Shown here in pieces: positions 19,177-28,003 of a DNA stretch of 64,000 nucleotides. Each line of letters starts with the position of its first letter. Positions within the stretch are counted from its first letter, which is position 1. Position numbers and translations under genes: made by a program. The DNA comes from Crossiella sp. CA-258035 (lineage in GTDB: Bacteria; Actinomycetota; Actinomycetes; Mycobacteriales; Pseudonocardiaceae), in the NCBI RefSeq assembly GCF_030064675.1, contig NZ_CP116413.1, positions 4,186,001 through 4,250,000 of the forward strand. Direction: 5' to 3'. The notes beneath the pieces are model-generated. The model saw only the letters and a list, made by a program, of their open reading frames with translations, made no database searches and was not told the DNA's origin.

Positions 19177-20156
19177 CCCGCTTTCCGGCACGTGCCGACC
19201 GGAGGGAGGGCGGGGTGCGCCAGCGGGTGCTGGTCCCACCAGCGCGCGTACCCCGGACTGGCCGCCACCAGTTCCAGGTAGGCGCGGCCCAGCTCGGCGC
19301 GAAGTCGCCGGGCCGCGGCCAGGTGCGCGTGATCGCTGGCCAGCACCACCCGCTGCGCGAGCGGCGTGCCCCGAACCGGCTTGAGCACCACCCCCTCCCT
19401 CGGCTGGTCCACCGGGAAGAAACAGCCCAGCGCGCGACCGGCCGCCACCAGCGCCGCCGCCATCTCCCAGTTGCCACACCAGTACGTGACCCTCGGCGTG
19501 AACCCGGCCTCGGCGCACCGCTGCCGGAAGTAGGCCGGCCACGGCCCGCTGTCCGAGGGGTCGTCCACCCATTCCTGCCCGGCCAGCTCGGCCAGCTCCA
19601 GCTCGGCGCGCGCGGCCAGCGGACCGTCCGCGGCCACCCCGATGTAGACCGGTTCGCACTCGATGAGCACCTGCCGGACCGCCCGCGAGGCGGCCGGGGG
19701 CAGGTCGGGTTCCAGGTACAGCGCGAGGTCCAGCGCGCCGGAGTCCAGCAGCGCGGTGAGCGTGCCGCAGCCGGGATCCACCCGCAGCAGCACCCTGGCG
19801 AAGGGCAGCACCGAACCCAGCCGCCCGGCCACCCGACCGGTCAGCGGCGATGCCTGCAAGCCGATCCGCAGCACCGGCGAGTCCGGCTGCTCGCGCGGGG
19901 GAGCGAGCACCAGGTCCAGGTCGTCGAGCCCGGCCAGGATCGCCCGGGCCCTGGTGGCGACCTCCGCGCCGACCGGGGTGGGCGTGACGCCGCCGGGGGT
20001 GCGCACGAACAGCTGGGTGCCGAGGTGGCTCTCCACCCTGCGCAGCATGGTGCTCACCGCGGGCTGGGTCAGGTCGAGCTGGATGGCGGCCTTGCTGATG
20101 CTCCGGGCCGAGGCGATGGCGTCGATCATCCGGAGGTGTTGAGGCCCCAGGTCCAC
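19173..20156 (-). CDS. LysR-family transcriptional regulator
   Basis: A 327-residue LysR regulator with an N-terminal winged helix (HLRMIDAIASARSISKAAIQ, LTQPAVSTMLRRVE), a linker helix, and a C-terminal effector domain with LRIGLQASPLTGRVAG and WEMAAALVAAGRALGCFFPV. GTG at 20156 is the earliest start consistent with the family N-terminus. Coupled by a 4-base overlap to the large LuxR gene downstream, an unusual association of two regulator classes in one unit. The 153 bases upstream (20157-20309), shared with a divergent membrane-protein gene, should hold its operator, but I see no clear motif there. Confidence 0.88.
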   Translation of the reverse strand: MDLGPQHLRMIDAIASARSISKAAIQLDLTQPAVSTMLRRVESHLGTQLFVRTPGGVTPTPVGAEVATRARAILAGLDDLDLVLAPPREQPDSPVLRIGLQASPLTGRVAGRLGSVLPFARVLLRVDPGCGTLTALLDSGALDLALYLEPDLPPAASRAVRQVLIECEPVYIGVAADGPLAARAELELAELAGQEWVDDPSDSGPWPAYFRQRCAEAGFTPRVTYWCGNWEMAAALVAAGRALGCFFPVDQPREGVVLKPVRGTPLAQRVVLASDHAHLAAARRLRAELGRAYLELVAASPGYARWWDQHPLAHPALPPVGTCRKAG

Positions 20157-20309
20157 CGCTCCTCCTGACCCCGTTTTCCGCTTCCGCCCAGGCTAACGAC
20201 GGGGGAGTGGGTGGGGTAACGAGGGAAAACCCTTGCTCCCGGCAGACTTGAGCCCGCTGAGTAGATTTGCGGATTTCCGGGTTTCCGGCCGCCGTGCGAA
20301 TGTCACCGC

Positions 20310-21260
20310 GTGTCCGAGATCATCGAGCCGGCACCCCGGCGGCCCCTGCCCAGGGTTCTCGGGCAGCTGACCACCGCCGGGTTCTTCGGCGCGGTGATCA
20401 TGCCGTTCGGCCTCTTCTCGGTCCTCGCGGCGCTCTTCGGCGGCGGTTTGCCCGCGGTGGGGATGACCGTGGCGGTGGGGCTGGCCGGGTTCGCGATCCT
20501 GTACGGCGCGGCTTCGCTGGCGCCGGGGGAGTCCTGGCTCGGCGGCAGCCGGGTCGGCCGGTGCTGCTGGGCGGTCCTGGTGGGCGGGTTCGGCGGGCTC
20601 GGGTGGTGGCTGGGCTGGGCGGTGACCAACGAGCTGGGGCTGGCGGTCAGCCGCCCGCCGCTGGGGCTGCTCGCGGGCGCGGTGCCGTTCGTGTTGGTGG
20701 CCGGGCTGTTGCTGCGCCGGTGGTACCTGGCCGTGGGCTCGCTCGTGGTCACCGTGGCGCTGGGCGGCTGGCTGCTCGCCGGGCTGGCCGCGCTGCCGCC
20801 GGACCCGGCGGAGGTCAGCCGCAGGCTCGCCGCCACCAGCGTCGACCGCACCCAGCTCTTCGCCACCGAACTGCCCGGCTACCGCATCCGGCGAGACTCG
20901 GACGGCTGGCGCCTGGCGCCGGAGGGCGAACCACGCGGTGCCAAGGATGTCGAGGTCCGCGCGATGCCGCTGGGACCAGCCGCCGACGGGTGCGCGGCCA
21001 GCCTGGAGTGCGCCGAGGACACCCCCGGCCTGCGCTACCAGCGCACCGCGGGCCAGCACGGCTACCTCCACCAGCGGGAGCGGCTGGCGGTGCGGGTGCT
21101 CGGCGGCGTTGGCGTGGACCGGAAACTGCTGCGCGCGGCCGTCCTGGCCGCCCGCCCGGCCACCGACGCGGAGCTGCTGGAGATCCTGCCGCCCGACCGG
21201 CGGCACCAGCCTTCCCCGTTGGACCGGCTGCGGCAGTTCGCCAGGGAACTGGCCGGATAA
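20310..21260 (+). CDS. Four-helix membrane protein with C-terminal soluble domain
   Basis: A 316-residue protein of unknown family. Four hydrophobic segments are visible at about residues 22-47, 50-65, 83-105 and 115-165 (the last may be two helices). A soluble domain of about 145 residues follows, starting PPDPAEVSRRLAATSVDRTQ. It contains two nearby cysteines (CAASLEC), suggesting an extracytoplasmic location. GTG at 20310 gives a short cytoplasmic tail rich in Pro/Arg. It sits nine bases upstream of the phosphoesterase gene, so the two are probably co-transcribed. No catalytic motif seen. Confidence 0.75.
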   Translation: MSEIIEPAPRRPLPRVLGQLTTAGFFGAVIMPFGLFSVLAALFGGGLPAVGMTVAVGLAGFAILYGAASLAPGESWLGGSRVGRCCWAVLVGGFGGLGWWLGWAVTNELGLAVSRPPLGLLAGAVPFVLVAGLLLRRWYLAVGSLVVTVALGGWLLAGLAALPPDPAEVSRRLAATSVDRTQLFATELPGYRIRRDSDGWRLAPEGEPRGAKDVEVRAMPLGPAADGCAASLECAEDTPGLRYQRTAGQHGYLHQRERLAVRVLGGVGVDRKLLRAAVLAARPATDAELLEILPPDRRHQPSPLDRLRQFARELAG

Positions 21261-21269
21261 GCTGTCCCG

Positions 21270-21761
21270 GTGCTGGTCGCCGTGCTCGCCGACACCCATG
21301 CCCCGCGCCGCTGGAAGGGCTGCCCGCCCGCGGTCGCCGAACACCTGCGCGAGGCGGACGTGATCCTGCACGCCGGTGACGTGTGCACCGCGAACGTGCT
21401 CCACGAGCTGGCCGCCTTCGCCCCGGTGCACGCGGTGCTGGGCAACAACGACGGCCCGGACGTCGCCGCCTGGGGCGCGCCGGAGACCCTGGAGCTGGAC
21501 CTGGACGGACTGCGGGTGGCGATGATCCACGACAGCGGCCAGGCCAACGGCCGCACCGCGCGGATGCGCCGCCGGTTCCCCGAGGCGGACCTGGTCGTCT
21601 TCGGCCACTCGCACATCCCGATGGACGTCACCGGCGACGGCGTCCGGATCTTTAACCCGGGCTCGCCCACCGACCGCCGCCGTCAGCCGCAGGGCACCAT
21701 GGGCCTGCTGCGGATCGAGCGCGGTGAGCTGGCCGAGGCCCGGATCATCCCGGTGACCTAG
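21270..21761 (+). CDS. YfcE/MJ0936-type metallophosphoesterase
   Basis: A 163-residue calcineurin-like phosphoesterase. All dimetal motifs are present: LADTHA (D7, H9), HAGDV (D37), LGNNDG, MIHDSG and FGHSHIP. Small enzymes of this class hydrolyse phosphodiesters in the cytoplasm; the physiological substrate is usually unknown. GTG at 21270 places the first motif at residues 6-10, as in the family. Its stop overlaps the stop of the convergent GNAT gene by three bases. Confidence 0.9.
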   Translation: MLVAVLADTHAPRRWKGCPPAVAEHLREADVILHAGDVCTANVLHELAAFAPVHAVLGNNDGPDVAAWGAPETLELDLDGLRVAMIHDSGQANGRTARMRRRFPEADLVVFGHSHIPMDVTGDGVRIFNPGSPTDRRRQPQGTMGLLRIERGELAEARIIPVT

Positions 21762-22306
21762 CCGGTCCAGTCCGCGCGCAGCAGCTCGTACTCGACCTCG
21801 CCCTGCTCGGTGCCCGGCAGCGGATCGTCGAAGTGCGGGAAGAAGGTCCGCACGTGCTTGAGCCCGGCCCGCTCCATCACCCGGCGGGAGGCGGTGTTGA
21901 CCGCCATCGTCTGGGCCCACACCCGCTGCACGCCCAGGTCGGTGAAACCCTTGCGCACCAACGCCCGCGCGCCCTCGGTGGCATAACCCCGGCCCCAGAA
22001 CCGCGCCTGGAACCGGTAGCCGAGCTCCACCTCGGTGGCGCTGCCGTCGGCAGGCGGTTCCAGGGCGAGCCAGCCGATGAACTCGCCGGTGGCGTGCTCG
22101 ATGGTGGCCCAGGTCCCGGCGGGGCCGAGCTCGTAGTGGGAGAGCAGCTTGGGCAGCACCTGGTGCTCGATCACCGCGCGTGGCGTCGGCTCGCCGGTGA
22201 GGAAGCGCATCACCTCGGGATCGCTGTCCAGCTGCACCAGGTTGTCCACATCGGACTCGGTGAACCGGCGCAGCACCAGCCGGTCGGTTTCCAGGAAGAC
22301 CTGCAC
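21758..22306 (-). CDS. RimJ/RimL-type GNAT acetyltransferase
   Basis: A 182-residue GNAT enzyme starting GTG at 22306 with VFLETDRLVLRRFTESDVDN, the typical RimJ/RimL opening. The acetyl-CoA loop is in YRFQARFWGRGYATEGARAL, and the late NTASRRVMERAGLKHVRTF is the conserved family helix-strand. It acetylates an N-terminal or side-chain amine of a protein or small molecule; the target is unknown. The open frame extends far upstream but that part is an off-frame copy of the secreted hydrolase gene and is not coding. Confidence 0.88.
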   Translation of the reverse strand: MQVFLETDRLVLRRFTESDVDNLVQLDSDPEVMRFLTGEPTPRAVIEHQVLPKLLSHYELGPAGTWATIEHATGEFIGWLALEPPADGSATEVELGYRFQARFWGRGYATEGARALVRKGFTDLGVQRVWAQTMAVNTASRRVMERAGLKHVRTFFPHFDDPLPGTEQGEVEYELLRADWTG

Positions 22307-22347
22307 CGGGCCATCCTGTGTGGCCCGGGTGCGGGTGTCCAGCGGAT

Positions 22348-24090
22348 TTAGTCGCGCGTCTGGGTGGCGGCGAAGGTGCTGAGCAGGTCGGAGATGTGCT
22401 CGGGCCTGCCGGTGTTCTGGCGGTAGGACGCGGTCAGGGTGTCGATGTGGGTGTAGCCGGGCGCGAGGGTGGTGCCCTTGGGGAAGAACAGCTTCAGCGG
22501 GGCGCCGATCGCGGAGTCGGTGGCGCCGATGATCAGCGTGGGCTTGGCCTTGGCGGCCGCGGCGTGCCGGAGGTTGACCAGCTCGCCGTCCCGGGAACCG
22601 GCCAGGGCCAGGCCGAAGTCGACCAGGGTGCGCACCGAGTGGTAGTACTCCCAGGAGTTGATGCCGGGGTTGCCGAACTGGCGGGCCAGGTCGGGCAGGC
22701 TGGTCACCTCGTGTCCCGGTGAGGTGTAGTCCACGCCCTGGACGTTGTCGTGGTTGCGCCAGCCGTAGAGGGCCTTCTTGTCGGTGGGTCCCACCCTGGG
22801 GTTCGGGCCGGTGACGGTGGCCAGCCAGTCGCCGACCAGGGGCAGGCCGCTGACCTGGCCGGGCAGCGGGAAGGTCTTGGGGGCGACCGGGCCGCCGGTG
22901 TAGGCGCCCAGGCCGACCTGCAGGATGCCGAGGTTGGCGGTGTTGTTGTCCATGAGGGTGCCCAGCAGGGCGGCGTTGGTGAAGCGGAACTCGCGGATGT
23001 CGTTGGCGCCGCTGAGGAAGTCGACGTAGCTGCGGGCGAACAGCAGGCGCAGCGCGGTGTCGGTGACCGGGTTGGCCGGCAGCCTGCGGTGCAGGTCGGT
23101 TTCCGCGCCGGGCTCGAAGTGCGCGCCGATGCCGATGATGCCGAGGGCGTTGAACAGCTCGGCGTTCACCCCCGGCACGCTCACCAGCGAGCGCGGCAGC
23201 ACCCCCGACCGCAGCAGCCGGACCGCCACGTCGTGGGTCTTGCCGACCACCAGGTTGGCCGCCCACTTCAGCAGCGGATTGGTTTGCAGGCCAACGGGAT
23301 CGCTGGTGACCAGGGTGTCCAGGCCGAAGAACGCGCCGCACTGCCGGTACCCGGCGTCGGCGGTGGTGGCCGGGTCGCCGTCGAAGTCCCAGGCGGCGAA
23401 GAAGCCGGTCATCAGCCCGGCCATGGACGCGCCGCCGCAGACCGTCCTGGTGCGCCGGAACTCCGAGTCGGGCAGCTCGTGCAGCATCAGGTCGTACTGG
23501 TCGCGCACGGTCTGCTCGACGCCGATCTCGGCCAGGAAGCCGAGCTCGCTGTCCTTCTTGAAGCCCTCGAACTTGCGGCCGCCGATGACCTTGCCCTGAT
23601 AGTAGTAGTCGAAGGCCACCCGCCAGTCCCGCGCGGCCCACCCGGCGCGCAGCCCGGTGTTGTCGGTGAGGCAGTTGGGCCTGCGGGCCTGCGCCCAGAA
23701 CTCCACCCGCTGCCCCTTGCCCAGCGCCGAGCGGACGGTGTTGCGGGCCAGGCTGTCGCTGTTGTCCGCGCTGCCGAAGGAACCCGGCTGCTCGACGAAG
23801 ACCGAGTCGGCCCGCTGCGGATCGGCCGGCCCACCGGTCGGGCGGTAGCGCAGGTAGCTGATCCACTCACACGCCTCCGGGCGGGGGCCGACCGCTGGGG
23901 GCAGTGGCGAGCGCAGGTCGACCCGGCTGACCAGCACACCGTCGCCGACCTGGTCCGGCAGCGCGGTCTCCACCCTGCGCTCCACCCGGCTGGCCGAGCC
24001 CGGCGCGGCCAGGGCGACCGGGCTGAGCAGGGTGCCGGTGATCGCGGTGGTGGCGGCCAGCGCCGACCACCGGTGTGTGCTGCGCTTCAT
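22348..24090 (-). CDS. Secreted alpha/beta-hydrolase-like protein
   Basis: A 580-residue exported protein with a clear signal peptide (residues 1-29, ending VALAA). The middle holds CGGASMAGLMTGFFAAWDFDG, which resembles a nucleophile elbow with a serine between glycines, and the C-terminal part has PTLIIGATDSAIGAPL followed by PGYTHIDTL, the order of acid and histidine loops in an alpha/beta-hydrolase. The size and layout suggest an extracellular esterase or hydrolase, but I do not recognise a named family. It stands alone on the minus strand. A related GNAT gene downstream is 41 bases away. Confidence 0.65.
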   Translation of the reverse strand: MKRSTHRWSALAATTAITGTLLSPVALAAPGSASRVERRVETALPDQVGDGVLVSRVDLRSPLPPAVGPRPEACEWISYLRYRPTGGPADPQRADSVFVEQPGSFGSADNSDSLARNTVRSALGKGQRVEFWAQARRPNCLTDNTGLRAGWAARDWRVAFDYYYQGKVIGGRKFEGFKKDSELGFLAEIGVEQTVRDQYDLMLHELPDSEFRRTRTVCGGASMAGLMTGFFAAWDFDGDPATTADAGYRQCGAFFGLDTLVTSDPVGLQTNPLLKWAANLVVGKTHDVAVRLLRSGVLPRSLVSVPGVNAELFNALGIIGIGAHFEPGAETDLHRRLPANPVTDTALRLLFARSYVDFLSGANDIREFRFTNAALLGTLMDNNTANLGILQVGLGAYTGGPVAPKTFPLPGQVSGLPLVGDWLATVTGPNPRVGPTDKKALYGWRNHDNVQGVDYTSPGHEVTSLPDLARQFGNPGINSWEYYHSVRTLVDFGLALAGSRDGELVNLRHAAAAKAKPTLIIGATDSAIGAPLKLFFPKGTTLAPGYTHIDTLTASYRQNTGRPEHISDLLSTFAATQTRD

Positions 24091-24280
24091 GCCGCCTCCA
24101 ACAGAAAATGACGGTGACCAGATTCACGGTAGGGAGTGCGCGAGCACGTGGGCAAGGTGATCCGTGCCGGTCCCCATTCCCACCTTTCGGCTGGTTGACG
24201 TTTCGGCTGTAGGCGCGCCGGATATCTCCAGCCCAGCAGCGGTACCGGCCGGTGCTGCGCTGGAAAGGGGACCGACCGCC

Positions 24281-25444
24281 ATGTCCTCGACCTCGGGTTC
24301 GGCCGCCGCCGACGGCCACCACGACCTGGTCGGCCAGCCGCACGACGAGCAGCGGGAGGGTCCGCTGGCGCACGCCGAGGCCGAGGCGGCGCGGATCAGC
24401 GAACCCGGCGCGCCACTGGGCACCCTCGGCCCGCGTTTCAACCGGCGCTCGCCGTTCCTGATCGGGCTGGCCGCGGCCGCCGGGGTCGCGGTCACCTACG
24501 GGCTGGTGCTGGTGCTGACCGACCTGCGCGGGGTGCTGATCGTCATCGGCCTCGCGCTGTTCCTGGCCATCGGGATCGAACCGCTGGTCTCCTGGCTGGT
24601 GAACCGGCGCTTCCCGCGCTGGCTGGCGGTCACCGCGGTGTTCCTGGCTGGGTTCGGAGTGGTGGGCGGCTTCCTGGCGGTGGCCGTCCCGGTGCTGGCG
24701 GAGCAGGTCATGCAGTTCGCCGAGCGGGCGCCGGCGTACCTGCGCCAGGCGGTGGCGGAGCACTCCTGGCTGGCCCGGCTCAACGAACGGGTCGAGCTGC
24801 GGCAGGTGCTGGAACAGGTGCTCAGCGGCAGCGCGGGCCTGGTGCAGGCCGGGCTGGCGGTGTTCAGCACCCTGGCCGACCTGGTGATCCTGCTGGTGCT
24901 GACGGTCTACTTCACCGTCGAGCTGCCGAGGGTGCGCACCGGGCTGTACCGGTTCGTGCCGCACTCGCGGCGGCCGAGGACGATCCTGATCAGCGATGAG
25001 ATCTGCGTCAAGGTCGGCGGTTACGTGCTGGGCAACCTGCTGGTCTCGCTGATCGCCGGCGCGCTCACCCTGGTCTGGCTGCTGGTCTTCGACGTGCCCT
25101 ACGCCCTGCTGCTGGCGCTCACCGTGGCGCTGCTGGACCTGATCCCGGTGGTCGGCTCGATCGCGGGCGGCGTGCTGATCAGCCTGGTCGCGCTGACCGT
25201 CTCGGTCCCGGTGGGCCTGGCCACCGTCGGCTTCGTGGTGGGCTACCGGCTGCTGGAGGACTACCTGCTGATCCCGAAGATCATCGGCCGCACGGTGCGG
25301 GTGCCCGCCCTGGTCACGGTGGTGGCGGTGGTGCTGGGCGGGGCACTGCTCGGCGTGGTCGGCGCACTGGTGGCGATCCCGGTGGCCGCCGCGCTGCTGC
25401 TGATCACCCAGGAGGTCGTGTACCCGAGGCTGGACCGCGCCTAG
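24281..25444 (+). CDS. AI-2E family transporter (PF01594-type permease)
   Basis: A 387-residue polytopic membrane protein with about eight transmembrane segments. The pattern of the AI-2E/PerM family is present: paired N-terminal helices (FLIGLAAAAGVAVTYGL, VLIVIGLALFLAIGIEPLVSWL), an amphipathic soluble loop with two helices, then the conserved GYVLGNLLVSLIAG and LDLIPVVGSIAGG and a late PKIIGRTVRVPALVTV. The transported substrate in actinobacteria is unknown; some relatives are Na+/H+ antiporters. ATG at 24281 follows a good AAAGGGG; the open frame upstream is not needed. The N-terminal 65 residues are hydrophilic and Ala/Glu rich. Confidence 0.88.
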   Translation: MSSTSGSAAADGHHDLVGQPHDEQREGPLAHAEAEAARISEPGAPLGTLGPRFNRRSPFLIGLAAAAGVAVTYGLVLVLTDLRGVLIVIGLALFLAIGIEPLVSWLVNRRFPRWLAVTAVFLAGFGVVGGFLAVAVPVLAEQVMQFAERAPAYLRQAVAEHSWLARLNERVELRQVLEQVLSGSAGLVQAGLAVFSTLADLVILLVLTVYFTVELPRVRTGLYRFVPHSRRPRTILISDEICVKVGGYVLGNLLVSLIAGALTLVWLLVFDVPYALLLALTVALLDLIPVVGSIAGGVLISLVALTVSVPVGLATVGFVVGYRLLEDYLLIPKIIGRTVRVPALVTVVAVVLGGALLGVVGALVAIPVAAALLLITQEVVYPRLDRA

Positions 25445-26604
25445 GCCAGTTGAGCGTCCACAGTGGACGGATCGAACACCGCGTCCGCGGCCAGCCCGGC
25501 CAGCCCGATCAACGGTGCCTGGTCGCCGAGGCGGGCCGGGGTGATCTCGCGCAGGCCCAGCAGCGCCACCGGGTGTGCCTGGTCCAGCACGGCCGCGCGG
25601 ACCGCGTCGGCGAACCGTGGCAGTGCGCCGATCGGGCCGCCGAGGCGGAGGTGTTGCGGGTTGACGATGCTGACCACTGTGGCCAGCACGCCGCCGAGCT
25701 GTCGTCCCGCCTCAGTCACCGTGGCGACCGCCTCCTCGCGGCCCTGTTCCACTTGGCGCACCACGTCGGCCAGCGTGCGCACGCCGCTGGGGCGGAGCAG
25801 GCGGAGCAGGGCGCGGCCGCTGGCCACCGCGGCCAGGCAGCCGGAGCGGCCGCAGGCGCAGCGCTCCTCGTGACCGGCGAGCTTGATGTGGCCGATCTCG
25901 CCGACGCTGCCGGTGACGCCCCGGTACGGGCGGCCGTTGATCACCACGCCGCTGCCGATGCCGGTGCCCACCTTCACCCCGAGCATGGTGGTGGCCGGGG
26001 CGCCGTCGGCCAGGTGCTCGCCGAAGGCCAGCGCGTTCGCGTCGTTCTCCACCACCACCGGCACCCGCACCCTGGCCGCGATGGCGTCGTGCACCGCGGT
26101 GCCGGACCAGCCCGGCATGCTCGGTGGCGCGGTGTTCGCGCCGGAGGTCGGGTCCACCTGGCCGGGGATGCCCGCGGCCAGCACGCAGAAGTCCTCGGCG
26201 CGGCCGGTCTCAGCGAGTAGTTCCGCGCCGAGGGCCAGCACCCGCTCCAGCACTGCCGCCGGGTCCTGCCGGGCCGGCACCTTCTCCCGGCGCACCGCCA
26301 GCACGGTGGCAGTCAGGTCGGCGACCGCGACCGCCAGGTGGCTGACCCCGATGTCGGCGACCAGGGCACACCGCCCGGCCTCGTCGGCGGCCAGCAGCTC
26401 GGCCGGTCTGCCGCCGCTGGATGCCTGGCGACCGGCCGTGCGCAGCAGCTTCATCCTGCTCAGCGCGTCCAGGCGCTCGACCATGGTGGCGCGGGAGAGC
26501 CCGACCCTGGCCTGGAGCTCCTGCCGGGTCATCGGGCCGTCCCTGCGCAACACCGCCAGGATCCGGCCGGGGGACAGCGGTCCTGATGTGGCGTTGACGT
26601 CCAC
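25441..26604 (-). CDS. ROK-family transcriptional repressor
   Basis: A 387-residue ROK regulator with an N-terminal winged helix (GPMTRQELQARVGLSRATMVERLDAL) and a sugar-kinase-like domain. The zinc motif is seen in CACGRSGCLAAVASG, with ATP/sugar-type loops at VGTGIGSGVVI and VVENDANALAFGE. GTG at 26604 is chosen because AGGGGG lies six bases upstream; the GTG at 26610 would leave one base of spacing. It is divergent from the solute-uptake operon, with a palindromic operator candidate between them, so it probably represses uptake until a sugar ligand binds. Its stop overlaps the convergent AI-2E gene. Confidence 0.9.
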   Translation of the reverse strand: MDVNATSGPLSPGRILAVLRRDGPMTRQELQARVGLSRATMVERLDALSRMKLLRTAGRQASSGGRPAELLAADEAGRCALVADIGVSHLAVAVADLTATVLAVRREKVPARQDPAAVLERVLALGAELLAETGRAEDFCVLAAGIPGQVDPTSGANTAPPSMPGWSGTAVHDAIAARVRVPVVVENDANALAFGEHLADGAPATTMLGVKVGTGIGSGVVINGRPYRGVTGSVGEIGHIKLAGHEERCACGRSGCLAAVASGRALLRLLRPSGVRTLADVVRQVEQGREEAVATVTEAGRQLGGVLATVVSIVNPQHLRLGGPIGALPRFADAVRAAVLDQAHPVALLGLREITPARLGDQAPLIGLAGLAADAVFDPSTVDAQLA

Positions 26605-26639
26605 CTGCACGCCCCCTATCTTGAGCCACCCGTACTTAT

Positions 26640-26654
26640 GTCTAGCGACTAGAC
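26640..26654. promoter_or_regulatory. Palindromic operator candidate between ROK and uptake operon
   Basis: GTCTAGCGACTAGAC: 6-bp arms GTCTAG/CTAGAC around CGA. A second overlapping inverted repeat AGAC-GGAA-GTCT runs to 26662. It lies in the 75 bases between the divergent ROK (26604) and SBP (26680) starts. AT-richer than its surroundings, so a likely ROK binding site. The adjacent SBP gene has an ideal GAGGAGG ribosome site at 26668-26674. Confidence 0.6.
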
Positions 26655-26679
26655 GGAAGTCTCGCACGAGGAGGTGGCC

Positions 26680-28002
26680 GTGGCCGGGTTCTCCCGCCGA
26701 TCGCTGCTGCGTGGCGTGCTGGCCACGGGCGCGGGGGCGGCGGCCGCGCCGCTGCTGGGCGGCTGCGTCGGCTTCGCCACCTCCGGCACCTCGGGCCTGA
26801 CCTTCCTGTCCACCCAGTTCACCCCGGTGGAGGAGGCGGAGCGGTTCCGGTCGCTGCTGCGCCGCAGCTTCGACGCCGAGGTCGGCTACGTCACCAGCGA
26901 CCCCGGGCAGTTCACCACCCAGGTGCGCAGCCAGGTCGAGGCGGGCAACGTGCGGGTCGCGCTGCTCGGCGGCCTGCACGGCGACCTGGCCCCGCTCGCC
27001 CCGGACTGCCTCACCGACCTCACCGACCTGGTGGCCGACTTCAGCGCGCTCGGCTGGCCGCCGGAGTACCTGGAACTGGCCAAGGCGGGCACCGACCGCA
27101 CCTGGTACGTGCCGTGGGCGCAGGCCAGCTACCTGCTCGCCGCGCACGTGGACGCGTTGGCCCATCTGCCATCCGGTGCTGATCCCGAGGACCTGAGCTA
27201 CGAGCAGTTCCTGGACTGGGCGGTGAACGCCCGCCGCGCCAACGGGAACCGGCCGATGCTCGGCCTGCCCGGCGGTCCCAAGGGCCTGCTGCACCGCTTC
27301 CTCCAGGGTTACCTGCTGCCCTCCTTCACCGGCGGGCAGATCACCACCTTCAACTCCCCGGAGGCCGTCACCGCCTGGGAGTACCTGCGCGAGCTCTGGC
27401 GCAACTGCGCCCCGGCCAGCACCAACTACGACTTCATGCAGGACCCGCTGGAGGCCGGTGAGGTGCGCTTCGCCTGGGACCACGTGGCCCGGCTGGTCAA
27501 CGTGCCCAAGCGCGAACCGGACCGCTGGCGGATGCTGCCCGCCCCGCGCGGGCCCAAGGGACGCGGCTACATGGCCGTGCTCACCGGCCTGGCCATCCCC
27601 AAGGGCGCGCCGCACCAGGACCAGGCGCGCCGGCTGATCGCCACCCTGAGCAAGGCGCAGACCCAGATCGAACTGTTGCGCGCCAACGCCTTCTTCCCCA
27701 CCGTGCGCACCCCGATCCCGGCGGACCTGCCGCCGGCGATCCGGCTGGAGGCCGCCGCGGTGGCCAAGCAGCGGCAGCTGCCCGGCGCGCTGCTGTCCCT
27801 GCCGCCGGTCGGGCTGGGCAGCCGGGAAGGGGAGCTGGGCAAGGCGTTCCGGGACTGCTTCCAGTCCATCGTGCTCGGCGGGGCGGACACTCGATCCACT
27901 GTGGACAGACAAACCGGGGTGCTGGCCAAGGTGCTGGCCGAGGCCAAGGTGCCGTGCTGGGCGCCGGATCCGCGCGGCGACGGCGTTTGCGAGGTGGGCT
28001 GA
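26680..28002 (+). CDS. Tat-exported lipoprotein solute-binding protein (family 1)
   Basis: A 440-residue extracellular solute-binding protein. The N-terminus has a twin-arginine signal FSRRSLLRG and a lipobox LLGGC (about residues 26-30), so it is probably exported folded and lipid-anchored. The remainder fits the family-1 sugar-binding fold: TFLSTQFTPVEEAERFRSLL, FAWDHVARL, and GYMAVLTGLAIPKGAP. GTG at 26680 is used because GAGGAGG lies five bases upstream; GTG 26674 overlaps that site. It is the first gene of an operon with two permeases, an ATPase and a glycoside hydrolase; the hydrolase suggests glucosylglycerate or mannosylglycerate as cargo. Confidence 0.88.
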   Translation: MAGFSRRSLLRGVLATGAGAAAAPLLGGCVGFATSGTSGLTFLSTQFTPVEEAERFRSLLRRSFDAEVGYVTSDPGQFTTQVRSQVEAGNVRVALLGGLHGDLAPLAPDCLTDLTDLVADFSALGWPPEYLELAKAGTDRTWYVPWAQASYLLAAHVDALAHLPSGADPEDLSYEQFLDWAVNARRANGNRPMLGLPGGPKGLLHRFLQGYLLPSFTGGQITTFNSPEAVTAWEYLRELWRNCAPASTNYDFMQDPLEAGEVRFAWDHVARLVNVPKREPDRWRMLPAPRGPKGRGYMAVLTGLAIPKGAPHQDQARRLIATLSKAQTQIELLRANAFFPTVRTPIPADLPPAIRLEAAAVAKQRQLPGALLSLPPVGLGSREGELGKAFRDCFQSIVLGGADTRSTVDRQTGVLAKVLAEAKVPCWAPDPRGDGVCEVG

Positions 28003-28003
28003 G

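Noticed and set aside
19177-19659. N-terminal extension of the large LuxR regulator
   Set aside because: It overlaps the LysR coding region on the same strand in another frame; the GTGA overlap at 19176 gives a better start.
22307-23866. Upstream extension of the GNAT open frame on the minus strand
   Set aside because: The extension overlaps the secreted hydrolase gene in another frame and reads as Arg/Pro/Gly-rich shadow; only the part from 22306 down has GNAT sequence.
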